DNA from: Ancylobacter tetraedralis
GTDB lineage: Bacteria > Pseudomonadota > Alphaproteobacteria > Rhizobiales > Xanthobacteraceae
Length of the DNA stretch: 64,000 nucleotides
Assembly: GCF_014195655.1 (NCBI RefSeq)
Contig: NZ_JACICD010000013.1
Location: forward strand, 1 to 64,000
Direction: 5' to 3'
Program-made: the position numbers and the translations under genes
Notes under the pieces: model-generated
Told to the model about the DNA's origin: nothing
Database searches by the model: none
Seen by the model: only the letters and a program-made list of their open reading frames with translations
In this document: positions 61,601 to 64,000 of the stretch, in pieces
Position numbering within the stretch: position 1 is the first letter of the stretch
Layout of the letters: each line of letters opens with the position of its first letter

Positions 61601-63099
61601 TCGGGCTGCGCCCCTTCGCCCGCAACCTCACCTATTTCGGCGTCGACGCGGACCAGCTGATCGCCGGGCGGCCGGCGCTCATCCGTTCCATGCTGGCGGA
61701 ACTTGCCGCGCTGTTCGCGGCCGGCACGCTGCGCCCCTTGCCCTATCGCCTGTTCGCCGCCGATGCGGTGCGCAGCGCCTTCCGGCTGATGCAGGGCTCC
61801 GGCCATGTCGGCAAGATCCTCATCCGCCCGCCGTCCGCCGTCGCCGCGGAGCCGAAGAAAGCCCGCTTCAACGCCGCGCCGGAGGGCGTGCATCTCGTCG
61901 TCGGCGGCACCGGGGGCTTCGGCCGAGAGACGGCGCGCTGGCTCGCCGCGCAGGGCGCGCGCCATGTCGTGGTCGCCTCCCGCCGCGGCGTGATCGAGCC
62001 GCCGCTACTGGTCGAGGGCGCCACCTTCGTCGCCGAGCCACTCGATGTGCGCGACACAGAGGCCTGCGCCGACCTCATCGCCCGGCTCCGTGCGCGCCAC
62101 GGGCGCCTGGCCGGCATCGTGCACACCGCCATGGTGCTGGACGACGCGCTGATCCGCGATCTCGACCGGGATCGGATGGAGGCGGTGCTGGCGCCCAAGG
62201 TGGAGGGCGCGCGCAACCTCGACGCCGCCACCGCCGGGCTCGACCTCGACTATTTCGTGCTGTTCTCCTCGGCGACGACGCTGGTCGGCAATCCCGGCCA
62301 GTCGGCCTATGTCGCGGCGAATGCCTATCTCGAAGGCCTCGCCCGCCGCCGCCGCGCCGAGGGCCGGCCGGCGCTGGCCATGGCCTGGGGCGCGATTGCC
62401 GATGCCGGGGTGCTGGCGCGCGACGCCGCGACCTCGCAGAAGCTGAGCCGCCGGCTGGGGCTCGGCACGCTCACCGCCGCGGCCGCGCTCGACCATCTCG
62501 GCACCTGCCTCGCCGATCCGGCGACGCCGCCGGTGGTGGTGCATGCGCCGGTCGACTGGCGGGCGGCCCGCGAGCTGGCGGTGATGCGGGGAGCGACCTT
62601 CGCCGCGCTGCGCAGCCAGGGTGACGCGGCGAACGAGGACGCCAGCGATGACGGCATCGCCGCGCGGATCGAGGGCCAGAGCGACAGCGAGGCGCTGGCC
62701 AGCGTGCTGCGGCTGCTGACCCTGGAGGTCAGCCGCATCCTGCGCCTTCCCGCCGATTCCATCGATCCGGCCCGCCCGCTCGGCGATATCGGCATGGATT
62801 CGCTCATGGCGCTGGAACTCGACATGGAAATGCAGCGGCGCCACAAGGTCGCCCTGCCCGTGCTGGGCCTCGGCGCCGGGGCGACGCTGCAGGATGTCGC
62901 GGGCAAGCTGCTGCTCAAGCTGCGCCCCGACACGCGGGTGGAGAGCGAGGCGCCGCCCGCGCCGGGAATCCACCTGCCCCTCGACGAGACGGGGCTGATC
63001 GACCGGCACCTGCAGATGGCGCCCACCGCCCCGGCCGTCACGGCCCTGCGGGCGCGGATCGGTGCGGAAAGCCGGCATGACGGGAGTCTCCTGCGATGA
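55690..63099 (+). CDS. rkpA: Type I polyketide/fatty-acid synthase, RkpA-like (KS-AT-DH-ER-KR-ACP)
   Basis: 2469 residues. Ketosynthase about 40-455: DTACSSS (Cys208), EAHGTGT (His343), NIGH (His381). Acyltransferase about 558-845: FTGNGGQY, GHSVGE (Ser649), YPFHS (His753). Dehydratase about 925-1210: DHKVGGHVVVP (His960) and LADAALHG (Asp1124). A segment of about 400 residues (1230-1650) is unassigned, perhaps a worn methyltransferase. Enoylreductase about 1725-2040 with HGAAGGVGLAA (from 1872). Ketoreductase about 2066-2290: VVGGTGGFG, FSSATT, Tyr2207. Acyl carrier about 2345-2430: GMDSL (Ser2371). A complete reductive set gives saturated chains. S. meliloti RkpA has similar size and is followed by RkpG, as here. 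The start may be ATG 55690 or TTG 55702 (GAGGTG nearby). Confidence 0.88.
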   Translation: MRCRLDSFVQGAGAVLPSASPQAPQDQAPHGAARTAGRLAAIVGCSCRLPGAPDEAAFWSLLARGECAVSAIPADRWAHERFLHPARGVAGRTYTFAAGALDDIYGFDPGAFGLSPREAEQIDPQQRLLLELVREAFEDANIPLSSVVNAPVGVFVGASSLDHSLHFVSDIAAADAHFVTGNALSIIANRISHVFSFTGPSLAIDTACSSSLVAFDRAVRAIETGEIDTAVVAGVNVLASPFNFVGFARAGMLSPTGLCRPFSGQADGYVRAEGGVVTILRRLDTPRAMGATPRAVVVATGTNSDGRTLGIAMPESRAQQRLLEELYAARDIDPDTLAFVEAHGTGTLVGDPAEARAVGAALGQRRRSPLPIGSVKSNIGHLEPASGLAGLLKALGALERGHLPASLHLDTLNPHIDFAALNLAPATEASALPVEARLAGISSFGFGGTNAHVVIRLPEAHELPAPGPAPAARVLMISAHSAPALSMLAERYAERLEGEVAPGRLAHAAAHGRARLDHRLAVSVNDPHAASKLRAIARNGGEGALLRGTMPGTGTGVAFVFTGNGGQYAGMGRAAWQASAAFRARVEEIDSRFEPLAGWSLAGAFQRPPDEATLAATEIAQPLIFALEIALARVLMEAGCRPAAVLGHSVGEIAAAHISGALTLADAVHLIHWRSRLQGRTRGTGLMAFLMASPTRAAELIGAARQPDVVIAAFNAPKGVTLSGPAAGIDAVLRLARRQGVVGKRLGIDYPFHSPGMSELYEPMIEVLAGLKPRAPVLPFISAVTGGPITDDSLDSGYWWDNIRHPVMFDAAIRTAAQDNGIGIFLEIGPKAVLTGFVREILADAGRPATVLASLQEKDGQETDKSGEDPIERTLLAALASGAAMDEEKLFGPAQAPGRFDLPKTPWQRQTIRPPRSAEAIDLTGAGVEDHPLLGIRLDGERREWRGLIDIESRPFLADHKVGGHVVVPATGLAEMALAAGHAAFGRAWLRLEDFDILAALRLTPGESVETRVRLESEGGVLIHARPRGAREWVLHARGRVIAEPNAPAPQPVTQPPLRDGDERPDGGLDAEALYAAATRLGLDYGPAFRLVRRARRTGATIELDLAPATVPNPSYILSPTLADAALHGLVLAADALPAAGGMAYLPVRFAALTTRGTAPPAHATLTVLRASPRALALDVVLRDGAGAEVAHMEGVELRAVALATEDELEHDFRQSLVRLGPARSEAHGRIDTFLASREEAPTADDALLLDALAYSIAHRAVIGIAGKEAVGKELAGADLPPDGSIDPAALIARGRLSPERRTSLIALLTLLAEGGLARRTAEGNWHVLADSDLPPPGPLLTEIAALAPDRAAELALGARLAEDLAAHLRGELTIAHPAGLAEHWESASPAARQITADARALTAACIGSDKAPLAVLLVERHGTVLEALRDLVDAGAITLQVLPADEAARLRLTDRIRPSSGITLCEETALPAADLILHTDPRQTLDPAGEMARRLATALRPGGALIGLTVAGSGFARLLAADAQAVGGRRLHGARAVTEITLLTAAQDATTQRPTLEQGLAALLDAEAHGCLISGHGYRIDPDRAALEGAGSAGLLLHRLTARDSAASLAAAMDDARTLLEMLRALGSAPALHLLLDGTPLGGAPATAALWAFGRAASNEYPDLAIKLIGLASPVMDTRALGDLARAIADLPLERELVVGPEGLHAVRLAPAAPEPTSREEAAMRLVMERPGSLDRLAWRPQARRAPGAGEVEIAIAAAALNFRDVMFAQGLIGDDMLAQGFAGATLGFEGGGTVTRIGPGVTGIAEGDAIVAFAPGAFATHATIPAAAVLNVPAGMSIEAAATLPVAFLTAWYGLVECARLAAGESVLIHGAAGGVGLAAMQIAKARGARIIATAGSPEKRALARLFGADIVHDSRDTAFATQIAAEGGCDVVLNSLAGRGMELSLRALKPFGRFIELGKRDFVANTSLGLRPFARNLTYFGVDADQLIAGRPALIRSMLAELAALFAAGTLRPLPYRLFAADAVRSAFRLMQGSGHVGKILIRPPSAVAAEPKKARFNAAPEGVHLVVGGTGGFGRETARWLAAQGARHVVVASRRGVIEPPLLVEGATFVAEPLDVRDTEACADLIARLRARHGRLAGIVHTAMVLDDALIRDLDRDRMEAVLAPKVEGARNLDAATAGLDLDYFVLFSSATTLVGNPGQSAYVAANAYLEGLARRRRAEGRPALAMAWGAIADAGVLARDAATSQKLSRRLGLGTLTAAAALDHLGTCLADPATPPVVVHAPVDWRAARELAVMRGATFAALRSQGDAANEDASDDGIAARIEGQSDSEALASVLRLLTLEVSRILRLPADSIDPARPLGDIGMDSLMALELDMEMQRRHKVALPVLGLGAGATLQDVAGKLLLKLRPDTRVESEAPPAPGIHLPLDETGLIDRHLQMAPTAPAVTALRARIGAESRHDGSLLR

Positions 63100-64000
63100 C
63101 GGTGCATGACGGCATCCGCCTCGACGCCGCGGCCAAGGCCGCCCTGCTGGCGCGCATGCGCCAGCGCCCGGCGGACAACGCGGCACCGCAGGCCGAAGAG
63201 GGCCCGCTCTACGACGCCTCCTTCGAGACGCTGCCCGGCTTCGAGGAGCTGCGCTTCATCCGCGCCACGGGCGAGGCGCTGGGCATCGCCAACCCGTTCT
63301 TCCGCCCGCATGAGGGCCGGGCCGGCGCGCTCAGCCGGATCGAGGGACGGGAGGTGATCAACTTCGCCTCCTATGACTATCTCGGGCTGAACGGCCACCC
63401 GCAGGTGAGCGGGGCCGCGCGGGAGGCGATGGAGCTGTACGGCACCAGCGTCTCGGCGAGCCGTGTGGTGGCCGGCGAACGGCCGATCCACCGCGCGCTG
63501 GAAGCCCGGCTCGCCGCGCTGCACGGGGCGGAGGACGCGGTCGTGTTCGTCTCCGGCCATGCCGCCAACGTCACCACCATTGGCAGCCTGCTCGGCCCGG
63601 ACGACGTGGTGTTCCACGATGCGCTGATCCACAACAGCGTCATCGTCGGCGCCGAATTGGCCCGCGCCACGCGGCGCTCCTTCCCCCATAACGACTTCGC
63701 CGCGCTGGAGCGGATGCTGGCGAGCGAACGAGCCTCCTCCCCCGCCTCCGCGCGGACGCGGCGGGCGCTCATCGTCGTCGAGGGTCTCTATTCGATGGAT
63801 GGCGACACGCCGGACCTCGCGCGGCTGGTGGCGCTGAAGCAGCGCTTCGGCGCCTGGCTCATGGTGGACGAGGCGCACAGCGTCGGCGTGCTGGGCGCGA
63901 AGGGGCGCGGCATTGCCGAGCAGGCCGGCCTCGATCCCGCGCTGGTCGATATCTGGATGGGCACGCTGTCCAAGTCGCTCGCCTCCTGCGGCGGCTATAT
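63096..64000 (+). CDS. rkpG: Alpha-oxoamine synthase (RkpG / AONS-like), cut by window end
   Basis: 301 codons are visible and the frame is still open at 64000. After a 60-residue lead come INFASYDYLGLNGHPQV, YGTSVSASRVVAGERPIHRALEARLAALHG, VSGHAANVTTIGSLLG, and the PLP site VVEGLYSMDGD, MVDEAHSVGVLG with the cofactor Asp, and GTLSKSLASCGGY with Lys293 for the Schiff base. The family condenses an acyl thioester with an amino acid with loss of CO2. The ATGA overlap with the synthase stop suggests that it takes the chain from its acyl carrier domain, as proposed for RkpA/RkpG in capsule lipid formation. Confidence 0.88.
   Translation, partial: MTVHDGIRLDAAAKAALLARMRQRPADNAAPQAEEGPLYDASFETLPGFEELRFIRATGEALGIANPFFRPHEGRAGALSRIEGREVINFASYDYLGLNGHPQVSGAAREAMELYGTSVSASRVVAGERPIHRALEARLAALHGAEDAVVFVSGHAANVTTIGSLLGPDDVVFHDALIHNSVIVGAELARATRRSFPHNDFAALERMLASERASSPASARTRRALIVVEGLYSMDGDTPDLARLVALKQRFGAWLMVDEAHSVGVLGAKGRGIAEQAGLDPALVDIWMGTLSKSLASCGGY

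Overview
The window looks like chromosomal DNA of a high-GC alphaproteobacterium, most likely a member of the Hyphomicrobiales (Rhizobiales), possibly Xanthobacteraceae. This is inferred from strong G/C third-position bias, compact operons with ATGA start/stop overlaps, many ABC sugar-type transporters with LysR/GntR regulators, and a capsule locus resembling the rhizobial rkp-1 region. No rRNA, tRNA, insertion sequence or prophage genes were seen.

Left part (1-4384): the end of a cytochrome c gene, a glutathione S-transferase, a carboxymuconolactone-decarboxylase-like protein, a DUF417 membrane protein and an aldehyde dehydrogenase, interspersed with short gene remnants. These remnants mark a scarred left edge of the next block. 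From 4385 to 13112 lies a complete type I-C CRISPR-Cas locus (cas3-cas5-cas8c-cas7-cas4-cas1-cas2) with a 10-repeat array. cas1 carries an in-frame TAG that removes its last 33 codons; the missing tail is still readable in frame up to cas2.

Middle (13212-43706) is metabolic and regulatory. An Asp-nucleophile alpha/beta hydrolase faces a LysR gene. A hydantoinase/N-carbamoylase pair probably handles dihydropyrimidines or hydantoins. An AraC regulator faces an aldo/keto reductase. A nine-gene minus-strand operon (30378 down to 21189) joins a CUT2-type ABC transporter to a deacetylase, an aspartate-dehydrogenase-like enzyme, an SDR, an RraA-like protein and an amidase, under a divergent LysR gene. 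I do not recognise the pathway. Next come a DEAD-box helicase, a NikR homologue that has lost all four nickel ligands, and a PfpI-like protein. A second ABC sugar system with a GntR regulator is divergent from an Fe-type alcohol dehydrogenase, a semialdehyde dehydrogenase and a kynurenine-formamidase-like hydrolase. A crcB fluoride channel closes this part.

Right part (43746-64000) is a surface polysaccharide locus: glycosyltransferases, a bifunctional mannose-1-P guanylyltransferase/isomerase, three pyruvyltransferase-family domains in two genes (one a tandem fusion), an SDR, a KpsS-like Kdo transferase, a seven-kilobase type I polyketide/fatty-acid synthase and the beginning of an alpha-oxoamine synthase. 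The last two resemble RkpA and RkpG and would make a modified lipid for capsule production. AT-rich intergenic stretches at 47.7-47.9 and 52.4-53.0 kb stand out from the GC-rich background and probably hold the control regions.
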